DNA from: an uncultured Flavobacteriales bacterium
GTDB lineage: Bacteria > Bacteroidota > Bacteroidia > Flavobacteriales_D > Crocinitomicaceae
NCBI GenBank assembly: GCA_913054135.1
Contig: CAJXJK010000013.1
Span: 91,373-155,372 of the forward strand
Reading direction: 5' to 3'
DNA: 64,000 nt
The notes beneath the pieces are model-generated. The model saw only the letters and a list, made by a program, of their open reading frames with translations, was not told the DNA's origin and searched no databases. The position numbers and the translations under genes were made by a program. Each line of letters opens with the position of its first letter. The first letter of the stretch is position 1. Shown here piece after piece: positions 1 to 8,556 of the stretch.

Positions 1-138
1 ATTACTGACACTTGGAATGGAGAAAACAATGCAGGGAATATGTGCCCTGACGGCGTATATTTCTATACTTATGAAGGTGTTGCTGAGAACGGAGATGAAC
101 TCAAAGGCCAAGGAAATATCCACCTTTTAGGTCAATAA
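1..138 (+). CDS. C-terminal end of a type B T9SS cargo protein (CHU_C / gliding-motility-associated domain), partial
   Basis: The reading frame is open from base 1 and ends with TAA at 136-138, giving 45 residues. They contain W-x-G near the start, then PDGVYFYTYEG, a turn with NGDELKGQGNI, and a final HLL. This order (WDG, PDGVYFY, G-x-I-x-L-x at the end) is the hallmark of the gliding-motility-associated C-terminal domain that routes large adhesins and enzymes through the type IX secretion system to the cell surface. The rest of the protein lies outside the window, so its function cannot be told. The next gene starts 36 bases downstream on the same strand. Confidence 0.8.
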   Translation: MTDTWNGENNAGNMCPDGVYFYTYEGVAENGDELKGQGNIHLLGQ

Positions 139-156
139 AGCCTAATTTGAAATGTA

Positions 157-164
157 TATCTTTG
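157..164 (+). promoter_or_regulatory. Possible -7 element (TATCTTTG) for the TetA-like transporter
   Basis: TATCTTTG fits the Bacteroidota -7 consensus TANNTTTG. No TTTG is found at the right distance upstream, so only half of the promoter is supported. The start codon follows after 10 bases, so any transcript would have a very short leader. Confidence 0.3.
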
Positions 165-174
165 CCATCTAATT

Positions 175-1455
175 ATGGCGCAAAAAGCAACATCTAAGGG
201 TTCTCTTTTATTTATTTTTATTACCGTCCTCATTGACATTATGGGGATTGCGATAATTATTCCGGTTTTCCCTGATTTAATTGAAGCACTTACCGGTCAA
301 CAGACAAGTGAGGCCAGTTTAGACGGAGGTCTTTTAATAGCTTCTTTTGCCATCATGCAATTCCTCTTTTCTCCTTTATTAGGTGAATTGAGTGATAGAT
401 TTGGAAGGCGTCCAGTTCTTTTTATAGCCTTAGCAGGTCTTGGAGTTGATTATTTATTTCAAGCCTTCGCTCCAACTTTAGCCCTCTTATTTGTTGGTAG
501 AATGTTAGCGGGAGTATGTGGAGCGTCACATACAGTTGCTGCAGCTTACATTGCTGATGTGAGCACACCTCAAAATAAGGCTAAGAACTTTGGTTTACTT
601 GGTGCTGCCTTTGGCTTAGGGTTTTTCTTAGGACCAATGATTGGTGGAGTTTGCGCACAATGGGGATATCAGGTTCCCTTCATTGCTGCAGCCATTATGA
701 CCTTTCTAAATTTAATATTCGGATTAATTGTTCTTCCAGAATCGTTAAAACCTGAAAATAGAAGGCCGATCAATTGGCGAAATGTGATTCCAGGTGTTTC
801 TTTGAAACATCTATCAAAATACAAGAGTTTAGGTTTATTAATACTGGCATTTATACTGGTTCAACTGTCTGGTAGAGTAATGGAATCAATTTGGACCTTC
901 TTCACGAAGACGGCCTTTGAATGGAGCCCGGCCGCGATTGGAGTGAGTTTAGGGGTAGTTGGTTTATTAGTAGGAATCGTGCAAGCGGTTGTTGTTGGTA
1001 AGGTGGTTAAAAGGTTTGGGAAGAAGAAAGCTATTCTTGCCGGATTTGTATTGTCAACTGTAGGTCTGTTCGGTATCTCTGTGGCTTTTAGTGAAACGAT
1101 CTTGTACATTGCCTTAATTCCCTACATACTTGGAGGAATTGCTGGTCCAACAATGCAAGGATTGATGTCCAATTCGGTTAAAGAAAACGAGCAAGGGAAC
1201 CTTCAGGGTGCATTAACGAGTATGATTAGCTTAACAGCAGTTTTAGGCCCTTTAATCTACACTACGCTCTTCTTCACCTTCTCAGCTGATGATGCTCCGG
1301 TAAAATTCTATGGCGCACCTTATGTGGCTTCAGCCGTTATAATGATTTTGGCAAGTGTGATTGTTTACATTGCACTCAAAAGATTGCCAGATGATGGTGA
1401 GGATGAAGACAGTTCTGATTCAACAGAAGTTGAGATGGCAGTAACTACTGATTAG
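175..1455 (+). CDS. TetA-like major facilitator superfamily exporter (DHA1 type)
   Basis: A 426-residue inner-membrane protein with about 12 hydrophobic segments. Motif A of drug:proton antiporters is clear in loop 2-3 (GELSDRFGRRPVL, about residues 72-84), and the antiporter motif C is present in segment 5 (GLGFFLGPMIGG). The N-terminus resembles the TCR/Tet subfamily (tetracycline efflux and relatives), whose members exchange drug or metabolite for protons. The substrate cannot be predicted; in Bacteroidota such proteins are often housekeeping exporters, not true resistance genes. The C-terminus is an acidic Asp/Glu/Ser-rich tail. It stands alone, and its last 11 bases overlap the end of the convergent gene. 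Confidence 0.85.
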   Translation: MAQKATSKGSLLFIFITVLIDIMGIAIIIPVFPDLIEALTGQQTSEASLDGGLLIASFAIMQFLFSPLLGELSDRFGRRPVLFIALAGLGVDYLFQAFAPTLALLFVGRMLAGVCGASHTVAAAYIADVSTPQNKAKNFGLLGAAFGLGFFLGPMIGGVCAQWGYQVPFIAAAIMTFLNLIFGLIVLPESLKPENRRPINWRNVIPGVSLKHLSKYKSLGLLILAFILVQLSGRVMESIWTFFTKTAFEWSPAAIGVSLGVVGLLVGIVQAVVVGKVVKRFGKKKAILAGFVLSTVGLFGISVAFSETILYIALIPYILGGIAGPTMQGLMSNSVKENEQGNLQGALTSMISLTAVLGPLIYTTLFFTFSADDAPVKFYGAPYVASAVIMILASVIVYIALKRLPDDGEDEDSSDSTEVEMAVTTD

Positions 1456-3598
1456 TCTTAGCCTTGAATTCTTCTTCAGTAAGGTATTCGCCTTTGTATT
1501 CGTAGATCGGAGTCATATTCTCAAGACCATAAGTTTTATAGTCCTCAAGGGCCGCATCTGCTTCTTCTCTAGTATCAAATTGTTTTGAATAGTAATTCAA
1601 TGTTCCGTCAAAGGCTTTGTCAACTTTAACTCCTCCAATATTGTAAAGGATATCTAGCTCTTCATTTGATAAGTTTCCTGTTGTAGACGTCATCAAGACT
1701 CTGAACTTAACTCCTGACATATCAAATGTATTTGTATTCGTAGTTGTCGTGTCCTTGTCTGGTGGGTCTACGAAAGTCTGTCTCTCATTATCTTCATTAT
1801 AGTTGTAAGGTAAATCCTTAGTCTCAACACCAGCATCTTTCAGTGTCACACGTTTTTGACCTTTATAAGCAACAACAAAAGCAGATTTGTATCCTTGACC
1901 CTTAACGTCTTTTCTAAGAACTTCAGCATCTTCAAAATTATCAAATGAACCTGTGTAGTATCTGGTGATACCATCTTTAGCAGTCACCTCTGTGACATCT
2001 ATACCTGGGAAGAGTTTCTCCTTGTCTACTTTCTTTTTGAAGGCTCCTAATTGTACTCTAAACAATTGTTCAGTTTCAGTCGCAACTTCTGGTCCTTCAT
2101 AACCATTTTCAAGGTTCGCTTGATCAACCTTGTCAACTACCTCTTTGTCAACCGGGATGTACTTATCTTTTTGTGAACCATCTCTAGCAATTAACTCTAC
2201 GTCAATTCCTCTATCTTGTAATTCTTTACTTGCCGCAACAGCATCTTCAATCTTTTCGTATTCTCCCAAAATGTAATAAACAGTGTCTCCTCTTGTCTCA
2301 GATTTGAAATCGTTATATCCTAGGTATTCATGAAGTTCATTTGCCGAAACATCCTTTTGCTCTTTACCAATAATCACCACATAAGACATTTTAGCTTTTC
2401 CGTTGGCATAAGGATCAACTAATTTAGGTTGACCTTTGTGACCAAACTCAACTACCATTTTGTTTTCAATAAAATCATGGTCATATCCTGTTGAATCATT
2501 GAACTCTCTCCAGTGCTTGGCAATATCTTCTTCGCTCATGGTAACACCAAACTCATCTACCCAAGTCTCTTCTGGTGTATCAAGTTCATCATCTCTGTAG
2601 TCAGGAACTCCGTCTCCGTCACCATCTAAAGGACATCCTTTTTCATCAACTAAAGCTTCTATTGGTGTGTCAGCACATTCATCATGGGCATCAATTATAC
2701 CATCCTTATCCCAATCCGATTGGTCAAAATCGGCATATAATTCAATGTCAGAATCATCAGTTGGATCAAATGCTTTGTCTGTTGGAAATTGAAGGTCATA
2801 ACTCAAAGAAACAGTGGTTGTCCAAAGTTTATCCTTGTATCCATCACCATGCCTTTGCGGCCCAACACCAGCTTGAGAAATGTTGTCAATTAAATCTGTA
2901 AATGTGAAGTAGAAAGTTGAAGAAACTCTAAAGTCCCATCTTGGAGATAAATGCCACTCCATTCCTAAACTCAAAGGAATTGCAAAACTCTGTTCACGAT
3001 AATCTCCAAGGCTGTCTAAGTTTTGTTCTCTCAAATCAGTTTCGTAAGTATAATCTCTATACATTTCTGTAGCTGTTGAAGCTAATGGGCTATCTTCAGC
3101 GGTACTCATGATAGATCCATCTGACCAATAGTAATATGGATTACCGTTTGCATCTAACAAATCAGTTTTAGATAAAAACTCAAATGATGCAAAACCTACA
3201 CCAACATAAGGATGAAATAAGTTTCTTTTATTCGTGAATAAGGGAAAGAAGTTGTAGTACAACTGTACTCCGGCCATTCTAACTCTTGATTCGAAATTGA
3301 AATTTCGTTCTAAAGACCTTTCGTTTGCGGCAATTTTACCATATGAAGCACTAAATTCAGCATTGAAATACTTAGTCATTGGAAAATTCACATAGGCTGT
3401 TCCGTAGTATCTTGCTACAGTAGGCACGAATTTTCTTTGATAATCTTGGATTTCACCATAATACTGCATGGTTCCAACTCCAAGTCCAATTCTAGGTCTA
3501 AAAACTCCACTCAAGGTATCCATTTGACCTTGTGAAAACGAGCTTGTGCTACCTAAAAGGATTGAGGTGAGCAAAATATATTTCAGATAAATCTTCAT
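1445..3598 (-). CDS. Outer-membrane beta-barrel protein with thrombospondin type 3 linker and three SPOR-like repeats
   Basis: 717 residues. A signal peptide (residues 1 to about 23, cleaved after SSFSQ) leads into an OmpA-like beta-barrel (about 25-280). Calcium-binding thrombospondin type 3 repeats follow at about 290-345 (DWDKDGIIDAHDECADTP and DGDGDGVPDYRDD). The rest carries three related modules of about 75 residues (about 400-470, 510-590, 625-710) that look like SPOR domains, which bind peptidoglycan stripped of stem peptides. Bacteroidota barrel-TSP3 proteins normally end in an OmpA peptidoglycan-binding domain; here SPOR-like modules occupy that place. A role as an envelope tether is inferred. 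The end overlaps the TetA-like gene by 11 bases. Confidence 0.75.
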   Translation of the reverse strand: MKIYLKYILLTSILLGSTSSFSQGQMDTLSGVFRPRIGLGVGTMQYYGEIQDYQRKFVPTVARYYGTAYVNFPMTKYFNAEFSASYGKIAANERSLERNFNFESRVRMAGVQLYYNFFPLFTNKRNLFHPYVGVGFASFEFLSKTDLLDANGNPYYYWSDGSIMSTAEDSPLASTATEMYRDYTYETDLREQNLDSLGDYREQSFAIPLSLGMEWHLSPRWDFRVSSTFYFTFTDLIDNISQAGVGPQRHGDGYKDKLWTTTVSLSYDLQFPTDKAFDPTDDSDIELYADFDQSDWDKDGIIDAHDECADTPIEALVDEKGCPLDGDGDGVPDYRDDELDTPEETWVDEFGVTMSEEDIAKHWREFNDSTGYDHDFIENKMVVEFGHKGQPKLVDPYANGKAKMSYVVIIGKEQKDVSANELHEYLGYNDFKSETRGDTVYYILGEYEKIEDAVAASKELQDRGIDVELIARDGSQKDKYIPVDKEVVDKVDQANLENGYEGPEVATETEQLFRVQLGAFKKKVDKEKLFPGIDVTEVTAKDGITRYYTGSFDNFEDAEVLRKDVKGQGYKSAFVVAYKGQKRVTLKDAGVETKDLPYNYNEDNERQTFVDPPDKDTTTTNTNTFDMSGVKFRVLMTSTTGNLSNEELDILYNIGGVKVDKAFDGTLNYYSKQFDTREEADAALEDYKTYGLENMTPIYEYKGEYLTEEEFKAKTNQ

Positions 3599-3696
3599 TT
3601 ATGAAATTAAAGATAACTCATTTAGATAGTGTAAATCAAGAAAAATGACATCTTTATTAACAGTCATAATTGAAAAATTGCTTCTAAACTCTCTAT

Positions 3697-5073
3697 TTAT
3701 TCAGAAGGAAATTCAAATTTATAGTCAGACATATCTACTTGGAAGATGTCTCTTGCTCCCAAGCCACCATTGGTTGAAGATGAGAATGTAGCGTAAAATG
3801 CTTTCTTCATTTCAACATTGTAATTGAAGTGAGTTTCGTCTGAAACCGTGTTAATAGGATATCCTAAATTTACTGGAGTGCTCCACTCACCATCCTTGTT
3901 TTCAGATACAAAGATGTCATATCCACCCATACCAACATGGCCAGTAGAGCTAAAGAATAAATATTTTTCATCCGGCGTAACGAATACTGTAGTTTCTTGT
4001 CCACTAGTGTTGATCTTTGCTCCTAAGTTTGTTGGTTTTCCCCATGATTTCCCAACCTTTACAGAAGTCCAAATATCACTTCTTCCTTGACCACCTTTAC
4101 GCTCTGATACAAAGTACATAGTGTTTCCGTCTGCTGTTAGTGACGGTAAGGCATCAAACCATAAAGAATTAATTGGTTTTCCAATTGACTTCGGAGAGTT
4201 CCAGCCACCTCTGTTGTTCAATTTACACATGAAAATATCTGTGTGTTTAGATTTTGGCTTTGGCTTAGCCATGGCCATTGTATTCACCGAAATGTAAAGG
4301 TACTTACCATCAGGAGAGATGTAATTTACCGCATCAAAACCATGTGAATTTAGTCTTCTAATTACCTCATGACTATTAGATGCCTCTGTCCAACTTTTGG
4401 TAGTGTCGTTCCAAAACGAAATATAAATGTCTTCAAAGTATCTTTGATCATCTGGATTAACTCCACCGCCTTTGTTATCTGCTCGTCTACTTACAAAGTA
4501 TAATGTTTTGCCATCAGGTGAAATCACTGGGGCGTAATCATCAAATGCCGAATTCACATCCATTCCCATATTTGTGATTTTCACTTTTACAGGTGACTCA
4601 ATTAGTTCTTTAGCCAGTTTGCACTCGGCTATGTGAAAATCAAGTTCTAATTCTTTTTGTCTGAACTCTGTTACTTTTGCTTTTACTGATTCGTAGTGAC
4701 CAATGGCCTTATCTAGCTCAGATAATCTATGATAACATTTAGCTAACAGATATCCTGATTCAGCATCCACTTCAGGATCAGCCGCTAGTGCTTCTTCTGC
4801 GTAGTTTTTTGCTTTCTCATAGTTTCCTAAAGCCATATGGCATTCACCTAACCAATAAGTTGCTAATGGATTCTTTTTGTCTTTTACAAGAGCTTCTCTG
4901 AATTTGACGAGTGCATTTCTATACTGTCCTTCGTTATACATTCTTTTTCCCTCAGTAATCAAATATTGAGCTGTTCCTTTTTCAAAAATTGTTGAAGTAG
5001 AATCAGGAGGTGTCATGGCATTTGCATTGGCCGATAAGAAGAGTAGTAGTGTGTAAAAGAGTATTCTTTTCAT
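3697..5073 (-). CDS. Periplasmic TPR and PD40 (WD40-like propeller) protein
   Basis: 458 residues with a signal peptide (ending ANANA). About residues 30-150 are tetratricopeptide repeats (for example NPLATYWLGECHMALGNYEK). From about 165 onwards PD40 propeller blades repeat the pattern SPDGKTLYFVS, TADGNTMYFVSER and TPDEKYLFFSS. This is the TPR-propeller front half of PorE-like T9SS proteins, but the expected OmpA domain at the C-terminus is absent: the protein ends soon after the last blade. It probably acts as a periplasmic scaffold. A good promoter match lies 17 bases upstream, and the barrel-SPOR gene follows after 98 bases, so the two may be co-transcribed. Confidence 0.75.
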   Translation of the reverse strand: MKRILFYTLLLFLSANANAMTPPDSTSTIFEKGTAQYLITEGKRMYNEGQYRNALVKFREALVKDKKNPLATYWLGECHMALGNYEKAKNYAEEALAADPEVDAESGYLLAKCYHRLSELDKAIGHYESVKAKVTEFRQKELELDFHIAECKLAKELIESPVKVKITNMGMDVNSAFDDYAPVISPDGKTLYFVSRRADNKGGGVNPDDQRYFEDIYISFWNDTTKSWTEASNSHEVIRRLNSHGFDAVNYISPDGKYLYISVNTMAMAKPKPKSKHTDIFMCKLNNRGGWNSPKSIGKPINSLWFDALPSLTADGNTMYFVSERKGGQGRSDIWTSVKVGKSWGKPTNLGAKINTSGQETTVFVTPDEKYLFFSSTGHVGMGGYDIFVSENKDGEWSTPVNLGYPINTVSDETHFNYNVEMKKAFYATFSSSTNGGLGARDIFQVDMSDYKFEFPSE

Positions 5074-5089
5074 GTTTCAATAATTTAAC

Positions 5090-5119
5090 CAAATATAACT
5101 AATTTGAAGTTTCTTCAGA
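5090..5119 (-). promoter_or_regulatory. Bacteroidota-type promoter for the TPR-PD40 gene
   Basis: Read on the minus strand, TATATTTG (5097-5090) is a perfect TANNTTTG -7 element, and TCTG (5119-5116) sits at a suitable distance (18 bases) as a 3-of-4 match to the -33 TTTG. The start codon of the TPR-PD40 gene is 17 bases downstream. Confidence 0.5.
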
Positions 5120-5128
5120 AGAAGTATC

Positions 5129-6061
5129 CTATTCTTCCTCTTTGTTTACTTCATTTTCCGTGCCAATTGATTCTTTTTCAGTGTCTTCGCCTTCAACTTT
5201 CTCTCCCTTGACAGCATATTTGTTTTTACCTAAATCAACAATTTCGTGCATTGAAAGGGTTGATGAAGTAATTGCTATTAGCGGAGCGACTGCGGCCATT
5301 ATGAATGATAATACAGCAATGGTTCCCCATAATAACTGTCCATCCGTGTCATTAGGATTTAAAGCTAAAAAGGCTTTCCACGAATAGTTAAAAGAGTAAA
5401 AGCATAAAGAGAATATTGAACCTAATGCGAAAGCAAGCCCTTTGTGACGACCAACAAAATGAATACTTTGAGCAATGTTAAGTCTTCTTCTTTCATTGAC
5501 GTAATCAATGAATCCAAATCCGTAAAAATAGAATCCAATAATTATAGGAATGACATACACCAGAATGAAATTGGCTGCACCATCCAAGAACATACCAATG
5601 ACAATTACGGTCAAAATAATAGTGTATTCAACGAGCATCAAACGTAAGTTTAATCGTATTGCACGTTTGATATCTTTTACCAATTGCAAAAAATTCCAAG
5701 GGTATTTATTGCCAGTCAGAATGGCCTCAACCTTCTCTGAAACCACTGCTAGCACAGGTGAAAGCAAAATAATGACAAAGTATAAGGCAAATTTGGTGAA
5801 GAGGTAATACATCTTTTGATAGAAGATCATCTTCAAAGTCATCCATGTCAAACCATTCAATGTGGCAATTTGATCCATGTCATGCTTAATGTGATAACCA
5901 ACCGAGCCTTCAAGAGCTTCAAAGTATTTTCCTAATTCAAAAATCCCCCAAAATAAAAGGATAGGGAAAATCACAAACCAATACAGCTTATGCTTGAATA
6001 CGAACTTTAGTCCGTTCCAATAGTTTTTATATCCTATACCGAGTAGTTTGAAAAACTTCAT
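5129..6061 (-). CDS. EI24-domain (CysZ-like) integral membrane protein
   Basis: 310 residues from the start chosen here (MKFFKLLGIGYKNYW); an in-frame ATG 33 bases further upstream adds only a poor polar leader. The N-terminal motif GxKNYWNGLKFVFKHKLYW and four to six long hydrophobic helices fit the EI24/CysZ family, whose best known member is a sulfate uptake protein in gammaproteobacteria. In Bacteroidota the family's role is not established, so sulfate transport should not be assumed. The C-terminus is a charged Glu/Lys-rich cytoplasmic tail. The TPR-PD40 gene starts 55 bases downstream with its own promoter. Confidence 0.7.
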   Translation of the reverse strand: MKFFKLLGIGYKNYWNGLKFVFKHKLYWFVIFPILLFWGIFELGKYFEALEGSVGYHIKHDMDQIATLNGLTWMTLKMIFYQKMYYLFTKFALYFVIILLSPVLAVVSEKVEAILTGNKYPWNFLQLVKDIKRAIRLNLRLMLVEYTIILTVIVIGMFLDGAANFILVYVIPIIIGFYFYGFGFIDYVNERRRLNIAQSIHFVGRHKGLAFALGSIFSLCFYSFNYSWKAFLALNPNDTDGQLLWGTIAVLSFIMAAVAPLIAITSSTLSMHEIVDLGKNKYAVKGEKVEGEDTEKESIGTENEVNKEEE

Positions 6062-6168
6062 CCACTTAATTTGGATATAAAAATACGAATGCAAATGAAT
6101 TTTAAGATATCCTGCATACTATTTTTGATACAAGCGAAAAGTATTTGTTATTTTTAGCTGAATTTTAA

Positions 6169-8238
6169 TTGGAATTTTTCTACACATATCACCCTTTTTG
6201 GATCGTTGGATGCCTGTTACTAGCATTCGGATATGCCTTCTTTCTTTACAGAAAGGATTCTTTGCTGGATGAGGTGAAGAAATCTATCAAATGGCTAATG
6301 GCTATTTTTAGATTTATCGCGGTTTTTTTCATCTCTTTCTTGCTCTTAGGAATTGTTAATGAAAATTTTACTGAAAGAAAGGAAAAGCCAATCATTTTTG
6401 TCGCTAATGACGATTCTGAGTCTATCTTGAATAATGGAGATTCTAGTTTTTATAAAAATGAATTTGTTCCTTCACTTACTAACTTCTCAAAAGGCCTTGA
6501 AGAAGACTTTGATGTAATAAACTATTCCTTTTCTAATGAGGTGAATACAGGTTTGGGTGGAGAATACGAGGGTAAAACCACCAATATATCACAAGTGTTT
6601 GATGACATCTTTGACCAATATACAAATCGCAATATTGGAGGAATTGTCCTCGCTTCTGATGGAATATACAACACGGGATCCAACCCGATCTATGCTTTAA
6701 ACCGAAAGAGTTTTTTACCAATTTTCACAGTTGGTTTAGGTGATACGAGTGAAGTGCGTGATGTGAAAATTGATTTCGTTAAGCACAATGATATCGCCTT
6801 TGTCGGAAATGAATTTCCGGTTTCAGTAGGAGTGGGACAAACTAAATGTTTTGGAGAAAAAGTTAAACTTCAAATTCTTAAAAACGATAAGGTTTTGATG
6901 GAAGAGCAGGTTGATTTTTCTGACGGAATGACCAAGTTAAATTTCGATTTTAAATTGAAAGCTACTTCAGTTGGTTTTCAAAAGTATACTGTAAGAATTT
7001 CTGAGTTGGAGAATGAGTTTTCTGTTAAAAACAATGTCTCTAACTTCTACATTGAGGTGATTGATGGTAGACAAAAAGTACTTATTGTTCATGATGGTCC
7101 TCACCCAGATATTTCTGCCATTAGATCTGTAATTGAGAATAATAAGAATTATGAAGTAGATGTACAGGCCATTCAAGATGTAAAAGGCCTAGGTGCTTAC
7201 GATTTAGCAATTCTCCATAATTACTCAACTCAAAACAGCACTTTATCAAAAGAAGTGGAATCAGGAAAAACGCCATGTCTCTTTATTGTTGGTAATAAAA
7301 CCAGCCTATCTGCCCTTTCTCAAGCGAAAGCAGGTGTGTCTGGTTCGCAATCAGATACCGAGGATATCGGTTTTGAGCATAACTCTTCTTTTAAAGAAAT
7401 CCTGTTAAGCCCGAAGATACTGCAGTTGCTGAGTTCGGCTCCTCCCTTACAAAGTCCGTTCGGTAGTTTTCAGTTTTCTGCGGCAGCAGATGTCCTTGCT
7501 TATCAAAAAATTGGAAATATAACTCTGGATAAACCGCTCATATTCTTTAGTCAAAATGGCGCCAATCGAAACGGAACCATATTCGGAGAAGGTATTTGGA
7601 GGTGGAAATTACATGATCAGATGAAGAATTCGACTACTGATAACTTCTCAGAGTTTATTTCAAAATTGGTGACCTACCTAGCTGTTAAAGAAAACAAGGA
7701 TCCATTCAAAATTAAATTAGACAATGAATACAATGAAAGCCAGGCTGTAAAAGTGAAAGCTGAACTCTACAATCAATCATATGAATTAATCAATGAGCCT
7801 GAGGTCAAATTTAAATTCAGCAAAGATGACGGTAAAGTTTTTGAGCCAAGCTTTGTGAGAACTTCAAATTCTTACCAACTTGATTTAGGTAGACTAGAAC
7901 AGGGAATATATAACTGGACAGCAAGTACTGATTTCCAATCAAAACATTATGAAAAGAGTGGAACCTTTTTAGTGAGAGAGATAAAGCTAGAATCGCTCAA
8001 TTCTCAGGCTGATCATAGGTTATTGAAAAACATGGCTGAGAATTCTTCGGGAGGATTTTATGGACCAAAGGAGTTAGATAGATTATCTGAAGATATTAAA
8101 ACAAGAGATGATCTAGTAACTGTAGTTTACCAAGAGAAAAAGTTTGATGACTTGATAGATTACAAAATCCTGTTCTTTATCATCATGGCACTTTTGACTG
8201 CTGAGTGGTTCTTTAGAAAATTCAATGGAGCTTACTAA
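6169..8238 (+). CDS. Membrane-anchored von Willebrand factor A-like protein
   Basis: 689 residues. The start is TTG at 6169: an in-frame TAA directly precedes it, and the first downstream ATG would remove the first membrane helix. Two helices (about 10-27 and 44-62) are followed by a VWA-like domain whose metal site DxSxS is visible as DDSES at 81-85, with a later ASDGIYNTG strand. About 295-390 resembles a class I amidotransferase-like fold (KVLIVHDGPHPDI). A single C-terminal helix (about 668-684) anchors the end. This plan matches the BatA/YfbK-like membrane proteins of Bacteroidota, whose function is poorly known. The next gene starts directly after the stop codon. Confidence 0.7.
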   Translation: MEFFYTYHPFWIVGCLLLAFGYAFFLYRKDSLLDEVKKSIKWLMAIFRFIAVFFISFLLLGIVNENFTERKEKPIIFVANDDSESILNNGDSSFYKNEFVPSLTNFSKGLEEDFDVINYSFSNEVNTGLGGEYEGKTTNISQVFDDIFDQYTNRNIGGIVLASDGIYNTGSNPIYALNRKSFLPIFTVGLGDTSEVRDVKIDFVKHNDIAFVGNEFPVSVGVGQTKCFGEKVKLQILKNDKVLMEEQVDFSDGMTKLNFDFKLKATSVGFQKYTVRISELENEFSVKNNVSNFYIEVIDGRQKVLIVHDGPHPDISAIRSVIENNKNYEVDVQAIQDVKGLGAYDLAILHNYSTQNSTLSKEVESGKTPCLFIVGNKTSLSALSQAKAGVSGSQSDTEDIGFEHNSSFKEILLSPKILQLLSSAPPLQSPFGSFQFSAAADVLAYQKIGNITLDKPLIFFSQNGANRNGTIFGEGIWRWKLHDQMKNSTTDNFSEFISKLVTYLAVKENKDPFKIKLDNEYNESQAVKVKAELYNQSYELINEPEVKFKFSKDDGKVFEPSFVRTSNSYQLDLGRLEQGIYNWTASTDFQSKHYEKSGTFLVREIKLESLNSQADHRLLKNMAENSSGGFYGPKELDRLSEDIKTRDDLVTVVYQEKKFDDLIDYKILFFIIMALLTAEWFFRKFNGAY

Positions 8239-8469
8239 ATGAAGGTGAGAGAATCCATATTGATCTTGGTTTTGCTAATTTCATTTTACTCTTGTCAAAA
8301 ATGTCAAAGTTGCAACACGCTAATTGAGAGCGAAGCAAATCAAACAATTTCTTCAACAACTGATGAGTATTGTGGAGACAATTATGATGATGCGCCAACA
8401 GAGACATCATACTCACAGACCGTAGGAGGTCAAACCGAATCGGTGACAATCAGTTGTGTAGAAGAATAA
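8239..8469 (+). CDS. Small cysteine-rich lipoprotein
   Basis: 76 residues. A hydrophobic N-terminus ends in the lipobox LISFYSC, so the mature lipoprotein starts at Cys19 and is only about 58 residues long. It contains four more cysteines (QKCQSCNT, EYCGD, ISCVEE), suggesting two disulphide bonds or metal binding. ATG directly follows the TAA of the VWA gene, which argues for translational coupling and a shared envelope role. I do not recognise a family. An overlapping reading frame on the other strand has no support. Confidence 0.65.
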   Translation: MKVRESILILVLLISFYSCQKCQSCNTLIESEANQTISSTTDEYCGDNYDDAPTETSYSQTVGGQTESVTISCVEE

Positions 8470-8556
8470 TCTTATGCGTTCATAACTTTTTTAACTTTTA
8501 GGCCCTCTAAAACCTTGAAAATCGCTATTTTGTGGAGTTGAATTATAAAAAACTCT

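Noticed and set aside
175..1455. Calling the TetA-like exporter a tetracycline-resistance gene
   Set aside because: Motifs place it only in the broad drug:proton antiporter family; there is no resistance context, mobile element or TetR neighbour.
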